Assembly: GCF_003412465.1 (NCBI RefSeq)
Contig: NZ_QTJV01000008.1
Coordinates: 248,001-312,000 of the forward strand
Length of the DNA stretch: 64,000 nucleotides
Source of the DNA: Chitinophaga silvisoli
GTDB taxonomy: Bacteria; Bacteroidota; Bacteroidia; Chitinophagales; Chitinophagaceae
Direction: 5' to 3'
Position 1 is the stretch's first letter. The number at the start of each line of letters is the position of its first letter. Under the pieces are notes generated by a model. That model was not told where the DNA came from, made no database searches, and saw only the letters and a list, made by a program, of their open reading frames with translations. This document shows positions 43,083-51,800 of this stretch, in pieces. The position numbers and the translations under genes are program-made.

Positions 43083-43715
43083 ATGAACATCCCTGTTGCC
43101 ATTATCACCATAGCGATGGTAGCTATGACTATGACTGCCTGTCAATCAAAACAATCTCCTTCCATCCCGGAAGATGATCACAAGGAATCATCTACAGCAG
43201 GACTGCTGGATAAAGACACAATCAGTGTGGAGTTTGCAAAAATATATGTAAAAAACTATGCGGGTCGTGCCGGCAAGATCCCGGTAGATTCTTCAGGTTG
43301 CGATGCCTGCGCTACAGAAATGATTGGTGGCAGGCCACATAAAATGGGCTCTAACACACGTACTGTATGGTTCAGTGCTTCAAGACTAAGGGCACTTGTA
43401 GAGCAGCTGGAAGCTGAGGGCGGGGATGGTATCCGTTTTTATTTTGCGGCGTATGACAGTACCTATAACAAGTATGACAGCAGCCACACGCACATTCCAC
43501 AGAAACCTTACTGGAACCGTAATACGCTTATTATGGTGACTACAAGAGACTCCACAAGAAATGATACAATTTTCCATTGGGATTATTTCAACAATGATCC
43601 AAGAGGTACTGTAGGAAAGGGGCGTATTATACTGGCTTCTGCTGAGAACCGTGGTGAATTGTGTCCTCCGCCTGCGACCTGCAAAGGTGTAGGAGCTCTG
43701 TTAATTACTCAATGA
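43083..43715 (+). CDS. Lipoprotein of unknown function
   Basis: 210 aa. Signal with lipobox MTMTACQSK (acylated Cys about residue 20). The mature part begins with a polar linker (SPSIPEDDHKESSTAG), then an alpha/beta domain with a few cysteines (SGCDACATEM, LCPPPATCKG) and many aromatic and charged residues (IRFYFAAYDSTYNKYDSS). No family recognised. First gene of an apparent operon with a membrane protein, a histidine kinase and a response regulator (15 bp gap), so it may be an extracytoplasmic sensor input (inference). Confidence 0.7.
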   Translation: MNIPVAIITIAMVAMTMTACQSKQSPSIPEDDHKESSTAGLLDKDTISVEFAKIYVKNYAGRAGKIPVDSSGCDACATEMIGGRPHKMGSNTRTVWFSASRLRALVEQLEAEGGDGIRFYFAAYDSTYNKYDSSHTHIPQKPYWNRNTLIMVTTRDSTRNDTIFHWDYFNNDPRGTVGKGRIILASAENRGELCPPPATCKGVGALLITQ

Positions 43716-43729
43716 TTTGATTATACAGC

Positions 43730-44395
43730 ATGAATTTACCCTTCACAGTAAATACCGCCGCAGAATTGATCTGCCTTCTGGTAGCGGCGTTTTGTCTTAT
43801 AAAAGACAAAACGCCTATATGGCGGTATTTTATCGTCTACTTGTTGCTAACCTTTGTGACAGAAATGACCGGGTCATATCTGCGGAAGATGACGGATATA
43901 TCGAATGCCCCATTATATAATATATACCTGCTGATTGAATGTGGTTTTATCAGCTGTTTTTTTTACCACTTATATCTGCAATATACCAATAAACGCAGCC
44001 TGTTGTTAATCTGGCTCTGCATCTTTATGGTCATGTACGTATTGGAAGGTCTTCAATTTCATTTTGCAAAGTTCGTAAACGTAACTGCCTCTACTGAATC
44101 CGTCGTATTTGTACTGGCAAGTCTTTATTTTTATTATCTGATCTTACGGGACGATCAGTATATCGTGCTAAACTCCTACGCCCCGTTTTGGTGGGTAAAT
44201 GGAACTCTTATATTTTACTTTGGCAGTACAGCGACCAACATTTTCAATGATTACCTGGTGCATGAAATCAAGCTGATCACCATGTCGATCAGGTATGTCA
44301 CTTATTCGATCCTGAATGTGTTGTTGTATGCCTGTTGGTCATACGCTTTTATATGCAGATTTCTTCAAAGGAAGTATTATTCTTCATCGGTATAA
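43730..44395 (+). CDS. Six-helix membrane protein of a sensor operon
   Basis: 221 aa with about six membrane segments: AAELICLLVAAFCLI, YFIVYLLLTFVTEMTG, LLLIWLCIFMVMYVLEG, VVFVLASLYFYYLILRD, FWWVNGTLIFYFGSTAT and YVTYSILNVLLYACWSYAFI. No catalytic motif. Its end overlaps the start of the histidine kinase by 43 bp, a sign of translational coupling; it may act as the sensing module of that kinase. Confidence 0.75.
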   Translation: MNLPFTVNTAAELICLLVAAFCLIKDKTPIWRYFIVYLLLTFVTEMTGSYLRKMTDISNAPLYNIYLLIECGFISCFFYHLYLQYTNKRSLLLIWLCIFMVMYVLEGLQFHFAKFVNVTASTESVVFVLASLYFYYLILRDDQYIVLNSYAPFWWVNGTLIFYFGSTATNIFNDYLVHEIKLITMSIRYVTYSILNVLLYACWSYAFICRFLQRKYYSSSV

Positions 44396-45138
44396 CGACC
44401 GTCATCTTTCTGATTGCCCCCTTGTTCCTGATAGTATATGTAAACCTCTATAACCGACGGAAAAAGAAGCATGCGGAAGAAAAAGAAGGCCTGAAACAGG
44501 CTTTTAACACCGAATTATTGAAAACCCAGATGGAAGTCCAGGAGCAGACCCTGAAGACCATCGGATATGATTTGCATGACAACATCGGACAGTTGTTAGG
44601 CCTAACGGTGATGACACTGGGTTCTATCAACATGCAGGATACGGAGAAGGCCGGTGAAAAAGTGGCCGCGGCGGAAGCACTTGCCAAAAGGGCGGTGAAA
44701 GAGCTGCGGGCGCTGTCCCGGTTATTGCATGGCGAGGAGCTCCTGAACAGGGGCCTGATAGATGCCATTGCCTTCGAACTGGAATACCTGGAACGGTCCG
44801 ATCTTTTTAAAATAACCTATACCCACCCCGAAAGCCCTCTCCCTCCTCTCGCGGATAAAGCGACCATTGCCTTCCGGCTATTCCAGGAGATCCTGAATAA
44901 TATCGTGCGGCATGCACAGGCCAAAGAAATTGTTATTAACTTAGCGTTTGCTGGTAATGTGTTAACCTTGTCTATACATGACAATGGTTCCGGGTTCGAT
45001 GTGACTGAAATCATGAAGCAGCACAAAGGCATGGGATTACAGAATATCCAGAAGCGGGCAGGCATGATTGGCGGTCAGGCACAGATCCAATCCACACCCG
45101 GTGCCGGCACTACCATTAAAATTACGATTCCTTACTAA
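44353..45138 (+). CDS. Sensor histidine kinase, HisKA_3 (NarL/LuxR partner) type
   Basis: 261 aa from ATG 44353 (MQISSKEVLFFIGITTVIFL). A single N-terminal membrane helix (VIFLIAPLFLIVYVNLY) is followed by a coiled helix and the dimerisation/phosphoacceptor block YDLHDNIGQLLGLTVMTLGS with the phosphorylated His after DL. The ATPase part has NNIVRHAQAKEIVINL (N box), DNGSGFD (G1) and GMGLQNIQKRAGMIGG (G2). Without an obvious sensory domain of its own it probably reads a signal through the membrane protein encoded upstream and passes phosphate to the response regulator 8 bp downstream. Confidence 0.93.
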   Translation: MQISSKEVLFFIGITTVIFLIAPLFLIVYVNLYNRRKKKHAEEKEGLKQAFNTELLKTQMEVQEQTLKTIGYDLHDNIGQLLGLTVMTLGSINMQDTEKAGEKVAAAEALAKRAVKELRALSRLLHGEELLNRGLIDAIAFELEYLERSDLFKITYTHPESPLPPLADKATIAFRLFQEILNNIVRHAQAKEIVINLAFAGNVLTLSIHDNGSGFDVTEIMKQHKGMGLQNIQKRAGMIGGQAQIQSTPGAGTTIKITIPY

Positions 45139-45146
45139 AGAGACTT

Positions 45147-45803
45147 ATGGCTGAAAAGCAAACCACGATTGCCATTATAGATGACCATACCCTGTTCAGG
45201 CAGGGCATGATAAGCCTGTTATCAGAATTTCCGGAGATTGCTATTGTGTTTGATGCTTCGAATGGGGAGGATATGAAACATAAGATCACGCAGTTTCCTA
45301 CGCCTGAGGTGATATTGATGGATATCAGTATGCCGGTGATGGATGGGTTTGAGAGTACGCGCTGGTTGCGGGAGCATTATCCGGATATCAAGGTACTGGC
45401 CCTGAGTATGTTTGAGGAGGAGAAGCCGATAATTAAGATGCTGAAGAATGGTGCGGGTGGCTATTTGCTGAAGGAGTCGCGGACAACGGATGTCGTGCAT
45501 GCCATCAAGACGATCAATGAACAGGGCTTTTTTATAAATGAGCTGGTATCTTTTAAGTTGCTGCGGAATATACAGGGGCAGCTGGCTGGTGGGAATGTGC
45601 CGGAGAAGCTGAGTAGTAATGAGGTGAAGTTCCTGGAATTGTGTTGTACGGAGTATACGTATAAGGAGATAGCGGATCAGATGAATCTGAGTCCGCATAC
45701 AATCGATAATTACAGGCAGGATTTGTTTCAAAGGTTCGGCATTAAGAGCAGAACAGGCCTGGTGTTGTTTGCGATCAGGAATGAGCTGATCACGCTGAAG
45801 TAG
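45147..45803 (+). CDS. LuxR/NarL-type response regulator
   Basis: 218 aa. Receiver domain residues 1-125 with the acidic pair IIDDHTLFRQGM, phosphorylated Asp in VILMDISMPVMDGFE, and the LLKESRTTDVV lysine. C-terminal LuxR helix-turn-helix: LSSNEVKFLELCCTEYTYKE, IADQMNLSPHTIDNYRQDLF and GIKSRTGLVLFAIRN. Acts as transcription factor for the kinase upstream. Target genes may include the neighbouring five-bladed repeat protein, but no operator is visible. Confidence 0.93.
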   Translation: MAEKQTTIAIIDDHTLFRQGMISLLSEFPEIAIVFDASNGEDMKHKITQFPTPEVILMDISMPVMDGFESTRWLREHYPDIKVLALSMFEEEKPIIKMLKNGAGGYLLKESRTTDVVHAIKTINEQGFFINELVSFKLLRNIQGQLAGGNVPEKLSSNEVKFLELCCTEYTYKEIADQMNLSPHTIDNYRQDLFQRFGIKSRTGLVLFAIRNELITLK

Positions 45804-45840
45804 GCAGGCGTTTTTGGGGTTAATTGAAATTATATATGGC

Positions 45841-46248
45841 ATGAAATGGCTGCATTTAATAGTGATTCTTTTTAGCATAGGGATTCAGGCCAGGGCGCAG
45901 ATTATCCGGGCCAGCAATTATGCCATCAAAGGCTATATCAATAGTGATGGCAGAATACAGAATAGCAGTTACCAGACAGTCGGTTATATAAAAAGCGATG
46001 GCCGCATCCAGGATGCCGCTTATAACACAATCGGCTATGTGAAAGAAGGTAAGGTGGAGGATAGTCATTACAGTACTGTCGGCTACATCAACAAGGATGG
46101 GAAGGTAACAAGTAGTAGCTATTCAACCCTGGGTTATATCAAAGATGATGGTACCGTCCAGGCCAGTAACTATTCCACCTTAGGTACTGCCAGCGGAATA
46201 AAAAAGGAATGGGTGGCTGTTGTTTTTTTCTTTTTCGAAATGAACTGA
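45841..46248 (+). CDS. Five-bladed repeat protein ('5-fold beta-flower' type)
   Basis: 135 aa from ATG 45841 with a signal peptide (MKWLHLIVILFSIGIQARAQ). It has exactly five repeats of about 17 residues: GYINSDGRIQNSSYQTV, GYIKSDGRIQDAAYNTI, GYVKEGKVEDSHYSTV (one residue shorter), GYINKDGKVTSSSYSTL and GYIKDDGTVQASNYSTL. The pattern (GYI, DG turn, V/I, SxYST) predicts a closed, five-fold beta structure. It ends in a hydrophobic stretch (VAVVFFFFEMN). Function unknown; probably periplasmic or surface-exposed. Confidence 0.8.
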   Translation: MKWLHLIVILFSIGIQARAQIIRASNYAIKGYINSDGRIQNSSYQTVGYIKSDGRIQDAAYNTIGYVKEGKVEDSHYSTVGYINKDGKVTSSSYSTLGYIKDDGTVQASNYSTLGTASGIKKEWVAVVFFFFEMN

Positions 46249-46249
46249 C

Positions 46250-46501
46250 ATGATTTTATTAATTCCGGGAAAAACGGATGTAGAATTTGAAGAAGTGCGG
46301 ATCTGGCAGATGGCAGGGCGTTTTTGAGTGTTTTTTTTAGCGGCATACAAGGATCATTTGCCCGTAACCGTTGTAGTGGATCTTGGTTTTAATGAAGTAT
46401 TGGGCTGGTTTGTGCTGGAGTTCAATGCCAGTTGGGGTGCAGGTTTGAACGGATGCAGGGCGGAAAAGGTAATAGATTGTATCTTAGCAGCTACATTATA
46501 A
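46250..46501 (+). pseudogene. Remnant of an ATP-grasp-domain gene with in-frame stop and internal deletion
   Basis: A single frame of 84 codons from ATG 46250 to TAA 46499-46501 is broken by a TGA at 46325-46327. The part before the stop (MILLIPGKTDVEFEEVRIWQ) resembles the start of an ATP-grasp protein. The part after it reads YKDHLPVTVVVDLGF and GWFVLEFNASWGAGLNGC, RAEKVIDCILAAT, close to the C-terminal VVEFNPAWGSGLYGCDPEKV-type signature of DUF4343-like ATP-grasp proteins. The whole central ATP-grasp fold is missing, so this is a decayed gene with internal deletion. Confidence 0.7.
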
Positions 46502-46510
46502 TTTCTGATC

Positions 46511-47422
46511 ATGAAATATGCGATAGTAGGAACCGGGGCCATCGGAGGATTGTATGGTGCCATGTTAGCCAATGCCGGCGAGGAAGTACACTTTTTATTG
46601 AACAGTGACTATGCAATAGTAAAGGAAGAAGGACTCCACGTAATTTCTGAGGTATTCAGTAATATTCATTTAGATAAGGTGAATGCATATCAGCATGCAG
46701 CTGATATGCCTGTATGCGATGTGATACTGGTATGTTTGAAGACGACCAGTAATGAAAGTGTGTTGCCATCGTTGGTACAGCCATTATTACATGATGGGTC
46801 TGTAATTATTTTAATACAGAATGGCCTGGGTGTAGAGGCTGATGTGGCTGCACAATTCCCTGGTACGGGGGTGGCAGGTGCGACGGCATTGATCTCAGTC
46901 AATAAGGTGGGGCCGGGACAGATGCATCACTTGGATTATGGGGATCTTGAGATAGGGAATTTCAATATTGAGGATGCGGGGATGATTGACAGGGTAGTTG
47001 CGGCGTTTGACAGGACAGGATTAATCGCAAAAAAGGCGGAGGATTTGAATACACTGCGTTGGAGGAAGCTGGTGTGGAATATTACTTTCAATGGGATGTG
47101 TGTGGTATTGAATACGACGGCGGATAAACTGCTGGCGGATCGTGCTACCTATAACCTGTCGAAGGAGATCATGCATGAGGTGATTTTAGGCGCGAATGCC
47201 TGTGGGGCTTTATTACCTGAGGCAATGGTGTATGATATGTTGCAGTTTACGATAGCGATGCGGCCGTATGCGCCAAGCATGAAGCTGGATTATGATGCAG
47301 GGCGGCCGATGGAGTTGAGATATATTTATGAGAACCCGGTAGCGATGGCGAAGGCGGCGGGATATTATATGAGTAAGGTGGATATGTTGCTGCAGCAGTT
47401 ATTGTTCCTTAGTAAATATTAG
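46511..47422 (+). CDS. 2-dehydropantoate 2-reductase (ketopantoate reductase) family protein
   Basis: 303 aa. NADPH-binding GxGxxG in YAIVGTGAIGGLYGAMLA, then VILVCLKTTSN, IILIQNGLG and the catalytic-site Lys in RWRKLVWNITFNGMCVVL, followed by the helical C-terminal domain with SMKLDYDAGRPMELRYI. The enzyme family reduces ketopantoate to pantoate in CoA synthesis. Bacteroidota carry several paralogues and no other pantothenate genes are here, so this may not be the biosynthetic PanE. Confidence 0.85.
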   Translation: MKYAIVGTGAIGGLYGAMLANAGEEVHFLLNSDYAIVKEEGLHVISEVFSNIHLDKVNAYQHAADMPVCDVILVCLKTTSNESVLPSLVQPLLHDGSVIILIQNGLGVEADVAAQFPGTGVAGATALISVNKVGPGQMHHLDYGDLEIGNFNIEDAGMIDRVVAAFDRTGLIAKKAEDLNTLRWRKLVWNITFNGMCVVLNTTADKLLADRATYNLSKEIMHEVILGANACGALLPEAMVYDMLQFTIAMRPYAPSMKLDYDAGRPMELRYIYENPVAMAKAAGYYMSKVDMLLQQLLFLSKY

Positions 47423-47442
47423 TTATTTTTACATATTACAAT

Positions 47443-47514
47443 GGGGGTGTACACTTAAATGGAAAACTGCTTACCCCAAGTTTGCGGATGCGGGTTCGAG
47501 TCTCGCCGCCTCCA
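47443..47514 (+). tRNA. tRNA-like sequence 1 (Trp-like, CCA), degenerate
   Basis: Acceptor arm GGGGGTG (47443-47449) pairs with CGCCTCC (47507-47513); flanking bases extend the helix to about 12 bp. T arm GCGGG-TTCGAGT-CTCGC is intact. The D arm has TGG but a poor stem. The anticodon stem has two T-T mismatches and the loop reads CCCCAAG, giving CCA as anticodon if normal spacing holds, with C instead of the invariant U33. Likely a decayed or specialised tRNA; canonical function is doubtful. Confidence 0.5.
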
Positions 47515-47523
47515 TTGTATACG

Positions 47524-47593
47524 GGGGATAGTTTAGTTGGAAAAACGCTGGTGCTACAAACCAGAGAGGTAGGTTCGAGCCCTTACTTCCCCA
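47524..47593 (+). tRNA. tRNA-like sequence 2 (Val-like, TAC), degenerate
   Basis: The anticodon arm is perfect, CTGGT-GCTACAA-ACCAG, with anticodon TAC but C at position 33. D arm GTTT-AGTTGGAA-AAAC is good and TTCGAGC forms the T loop, but the T stem (GTAGG/CCTTA) and acceptor stem (five G-C/A-T pairs) are partly mismatched, as if one base had been lost. Confidence 0.5.
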
Positions 47594-47602
47594 CAAAGCA
47601 AT

Positions 47603-47674
47603 AGTGAGGTCGTATAATTGGAAATACGTCTGCCCATCAGGTAGATGATGCGGGTTCGAGGCCTGTCTTCACTA
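47603..47674 (+). tRNA. tRNA-like sequence 3 (Asp-like, ATC), best cloverleaf of the three
   Basis: Acceptor AGTGAGG/CTTCACT has seven pairs (one G-T) and extends to about 12 with flanking bases. D arm GTAT-AATTGGAA-ATAC, anticodon arm TCTGC-CCATCAG-GTAGA (one G-T) and T arm GCGGG-TTCGAGG-CCTGT all fold. The loop puts ATC in the anticodon place, matching Asp codon GAU, but position 33 is again C instead of U. Confidence 0.55.
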
Positions 47675-47693
47675 TTGTTGTTGTATTTGGAAT

Positions 47694-47730
47694 AAGCGCA
47701 TTCTCTTATGACGGGGATGCGCTTTTTTAT
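47694..47730 (+). terminator. Intrinsic terminator after the tRNA-like array
   Basis: AAGCGCAT (47694-47701) and ATGCGCTT (47717-47724) are followed by a T run on the plus strand. It may also serve the convergent lipoprotein gene. Confidence 0.85.
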
Positions 47731-48290
47731 TTGTTTTTGCAGCTGAAGTTTCGCGGCATTGATTCTCTCAACAATCTATTTGAAATCACCTTTTTGAAGT
47801 AAGACAGGTCTTGCTTGCAGAAATAGTAATACATGCCTTTTTTAGCATCGTCATGATTTAGCACTGCCTGTGAAAGATCCTGCAGGGAGTCAATAGCCTG
47901 GTATTCGTTTAATTTGGAAATGGTGTTGACATCTGAGGAGGTGCTGTCATGCCAATAATAGAGTTTGTTATTATATTCAATGTACCTTGTAGGTAAGGTG
48001 CTTTTTGTTCCATCAGCAAATATTTTGACCTTATTTACCGGACTATGTATCACAACTACAATTATTCCGCTGTCTAATTCCTGCGAATAGGCTACGAAGA
48101 CCTTTCCGCGTTTAGCCATTGAAGTGGAATTGAAATCCAGAATAGCATTTTTAATAGCGGTCTCATAATTGCCGGATTGGTTCATGTGGAGCTTTGTGGT
48201 GGCACAATTCTGAAACATGAAAAGTGATAGGATTAAAATAAGGCTTTTAAGAAACAGCACACTTCGTAAATTGATGCTATTCGGAGTCAT
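47727..48290 (-). CDS. Lipoprotein, second tandem paralogue behind the RHS protein (candidate immunity)
   Basis: 187 aa. A hydrophobic signal (VLFLKSLILILSLFMFQNC) ends in a lipobox Cys, which places the protein in a membrane outside the cytoplasm. The mature part is about half identical to its neighbour at 48341, sharing GNYETAIKNA, TSMA, YIEY..KL(Y/F)YW, KLNEY, (Y)YYFCKQ and MPRNFSC near the end. No known family recognised. It follows the first paralogue by 50 bp on the same strand and probably belongs to the RHS operon. A role as immunity protein is inferred from position only. Confidence 0.75.
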   Translation of the reverse strand: MTPNSINLRSVLFLKSLILILSLFMFQNCATTKLHMNQSGNYETAIKNAILDFNSTSMAKRGKVFVAYSQELDSGIIVVVIHSPVNKVKIFADGTKSTLPTRYIEYNNKLYYWHDSTSSDVNTISKLNEYQAIDSLQDLSQAVLNHDDAKKGMYYYFCKQDLSYFKKVISNRLLRESMPRNFSCKNK

Positions 48291-48340
48291 ATGGTATGGA
48301 AAGGTGTTTTCTTTTTTATGAAAGAATTCTCCTATAGAAA

Positions 48341-48871
48341 TTATTTCCCCATGCAGCTGAAATTTCGGGGCATGGCTGGCCTTAGCAATTTATTAGTAAT
48401 AACTTTTTTATAGTAAAATAAATTCTGCTTGCAGAAATAGTAATTCATTGCCATTTTGCCATCATCATGCACTAATTTAGCCTGTGAAATATTTTCAACC
48501 GAATCAATCAGGTGATATTCATTTAATTTAGGGACGATATCAGGATCTGAAGAATTATCATCAAACCAGTAAAATAACTTACCCTTATATTCAATGTACT
48601 TATCAGGTATCCGGGTTTTCATACCATCAGAATAGATATGGACTTTATTGACTGTTCCACGAATGATTACCCCAATTATATCACCATCCAATTCCCTAAA
48701 AGAGATGGTAAAAGTATTTTCATGTGTAGCCATTGAGGTAGTATGAAAGTCAATAACCGCATTTTTTATGGCAGTTTCGTAGTTGCCGGTTCGAGCGATG
48801 CCCGGTTTGGTGGCCGTACAACTCTGAAGCAAGAAAAGCGATAAGGCTATCAGGATGCTCTTAGCGCTCAT
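48341..48871 (-). CDS. Lipoprotein, first tandem paralogue, overlapping the RHS gene (candidate immunity)
   Basis: 176 aa from ATG 48871 (MSAKSILIALSLFLLQSCTA, lipobox LLQSC). The longer frame from 48901 adds a non-signal-like start. The mature domain has alternating strands and a conserved YIEYKGKLFYWFDDNSSDPD region, ending RPAMPRNFSCMGK. Its start codon lies inside the last codons of the RHS gene (11-bp overlap), so its translation is likely coupled to that of the toxin-like protein, the arrangement expected for an effector-immunity pair. The product being a lipoprotein means protection would act at the envelope. Function unproven. Confidence 0.75.
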   Translation of the reverse strand: MSAKSILIALSLFLLQSCTATKPGIARTGNYETAIKNAVIDFHTTSMATHENTFTISFRELDGDIIGVIIRGTVNKVHIYSDGMKTRIPDKYIEYKGKLFYWFDDNSSDPDIVPKLNEYHLIDSVENISQAKLVHDDGKMAMNYYFCKQNLFYYKKVITNKLLRPAMPRNFSCMGK

Positions 48872-51800
48872 TATAATTCGTATAATCAATTCGTTGCACA
48901 TTATATGGATAATTAGCTTGTTTTGTTAATATTATGAAAGTCCTAAAACTTTCCCGGTTTTCATCCCTATACTGAAGATCACCCCCGCGATCTGAAGGGC
49001 GTTCAATATCAGACCTCCCGTAACCAGTTGTCGGATGTGTATGGAAATCGGTAATCAGGTTCATCCCTTTTATTTCTTTATCGGAATATAGCTTTGTATA
49101 TGTAGCGGAATTACTTGTCAATGTATTGTTTGCATAATTGTCTAAATACACCTTGGAAATATTCGCATCTGCACCTTTATCATTTGATAAATAAACTCCG
49201 CCCAATTCTACTCCTATGTAATCAGACATCTTGACGGCAAAATCTTCAAAATTTGCTAACGTAGGTTGTCCTTCACCACCTACACTGAAAACATAATCTT
49301 TAGATTTATAATTCTGTCCGTCGCTCAGGAAACCTTTTGCCAAACCATCAACCGCAACCTTAGCGACTCCTTTTTTATCATACTTCACCTCCCCTTTCGA
49401 ATTGGTCTTCAGTATTCTGTCAGGATCCTTATTGGCTTCTCCCACCTGTTTTACCTCTCCTGTGTTTTTATCAAAAGTAAAATCAGTTAACCCATCGGGA
49501 TCTATTCGCAAAATGGGATCATTTAAACAATAAGCAAAAGGAGACCATTCCGGATGTTTCTCTCCTAAGGGATCTACCACACCCCATCTCCCAACCTGAG
49601 CATCATACATCCTGGCACCATAATCATACAGTTCCAGTCCTGTACCGTCCCGGAATTCATTATGCTGTTGCTCCTTTCCGTTATACTTCATCCTATTCTC
49701 CACATAAGCCGCTCCTTTCAGCGCCCTCGATGAAATACCCGCCATTGTTCCGCCAAAAGGATAATAATGAGTTTCTTCCAGTAAAGGACCGGAATTATGA
49801 GCAACAATCAGGTTATCAAAGTACACGTCATCCCCACTTTCATTGCTGGTATAAATATAGATAAAGCCTGTCCTTCGGATCAACATTTTATCAGTTGCCA
49901 ATGTCTGCAACGCATCCGGACTACCCTGCACCTGCTTCACCCCACTGTTTTCACTCACCATATTAAAACGGTCGTCAAACAATGTATAATTTAAATATGC
50001 CCTGGGCTTTCCAGATATATTCTGGGAAGGATCCTTTTGTTTCAGCGTTTCATAGTCGGTACTATTAAAACTGGTGGCAATGGGAGATGTGGTGCCTGTT
50101 GCAGCATGTGCCCCTTCGCTCACGCTGCCTGCATTAAAGGCATTGATCAATGCAGTCAGCATATCATTGCTGGTGTTGGCGGATGTACTGGTGCCGGTGC
50201 TTTTGTAGAAGGCCTTCACTCCCAATTGGATGGTATCGCCAGCCATTACCCGCAATACCAGGGAAGGACCAATTTTTTGCCCGCTCAGGCCATTTAACCT
50301 GGCAACAGCGGCATTGGGATTGGTGGTATTATCCTGCGGATAACCAGCAATTTTTGATATTTCGTACCGGGTATTATCTATGTTGGCGAATAAGGCGTTT
50401 TCATAGCTGGTAGCGGATGTTTCCATTGTTGCGGCATACTTGCTACTATCGCTCTGAGCACCAAGTACGACACGAACATCACCAAGATGATCCCTTTCAA
50501 AATAGTCATAGGTAAACCTGACAGGAGAGCCGGTCGCATAAAGCGGCCGTATCCGGCCTTCCTCATGAAACAATTCCCGAAGTGTATCCTGCTGGTAGAC
50601 AAACGCGCCGATATAATCAGTAACCTGGGTACTTACCTGGTTATTGGTACTATCCACTACAGTTTTCCGGAGTTTGACACCATTCGCATCATATTGATAG
50701 GAAATTACACCTTTCCCTTTTACCCTGATTACAGTAGGTTTATTGAGATGGTTGTATATGATGCTGGTGATGCTTTTATTCAGGTCCTGGATCTGGTTCC
50801 CGTTTACATCATATTTGTATTCATCATCCTGTTTAGCACCGTTCTGGAAGTCACCCAGTTTAGCAGCTGTCGTTTTACTTGTATCATTTACAGACATTAG
50901 CTTATTACTACCGGAAACGAGATAGTGGTAAGTCAGCGAATCAACTACGGTACTTGAAGTACCAATCATTCCCTTTTGCACCATGGATTGAATATTTCCG
51001 TTGGCATCATAGGCAAGTCCGCTGACAGAAAAGTCTGCTTTGTCCTGTGTCCAGTCTGTGGATCCACTGTTCTGCTGGGTAAAATCAGCAGCTGTCAGGC
51101 GTTTTGGGTTATCATAGGAGTACCCGAAAGCCCGGGCGTTACCATCTGATTTAGTTTTCCATTTTACGCCGGAGATATTGCCATTGAATTGTGGTATTGA
51201 AAATCCATTGTCATAATTCACTTCTTCTCCAAACCACCCCATGTTGCTGCCCGTGGTATTTACATAGGCCTTGTTAATACCGGTCAGCCAGCCACGAATG
51301 TTGTAATTATAACTGAGTGTATCCAGCTGGGTACCGGCTGTTGTGGCAGCCAGGCGTTTCTGTTTCAGCGCCCCCAATTCATTATAGCTATTTGCGGCGA
51401 TTGTTTTATCCTGTAAAGAGTCTTCATTCAGGCGTTTCGTTATATTTAACAGGCGACCTGCATGATCATAGGTCATCATGGTTAACACGCTAGTCTGGTA
51501 AGTGGCTGCGCTACGCGGATTATTATGCCGCAAAAAAGTGCTTAGCAATTTGCCCCTAAAATCATACTGGTTAGTAGTGATATCTTTCCCGCCGGCAAAG
51601 TTATCTGCGATGGTTTGGGCCGTACGGCCCTTATCATCATAATAGGTACTTGTAGTTAACCATGTATCAGTATCTAATACTCTGACCTTAGTACCTGTCA
51701 CACTGCCCCTGGTCATGGTGCTGCCGGATGTAAGTGCTGCTTCACTATAAGGATTGGAGGTCGCCCGCAGCCTGGAGACATCACCTGTCTGAAATTTATA

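Noticed and set aside
46325..46327. In-frame TGA as selenocysteine codon
   Set aside because: No redox context, no SECIS-like hairpin seen, and the protein lacks its whole centre; pseudogene is simpler.
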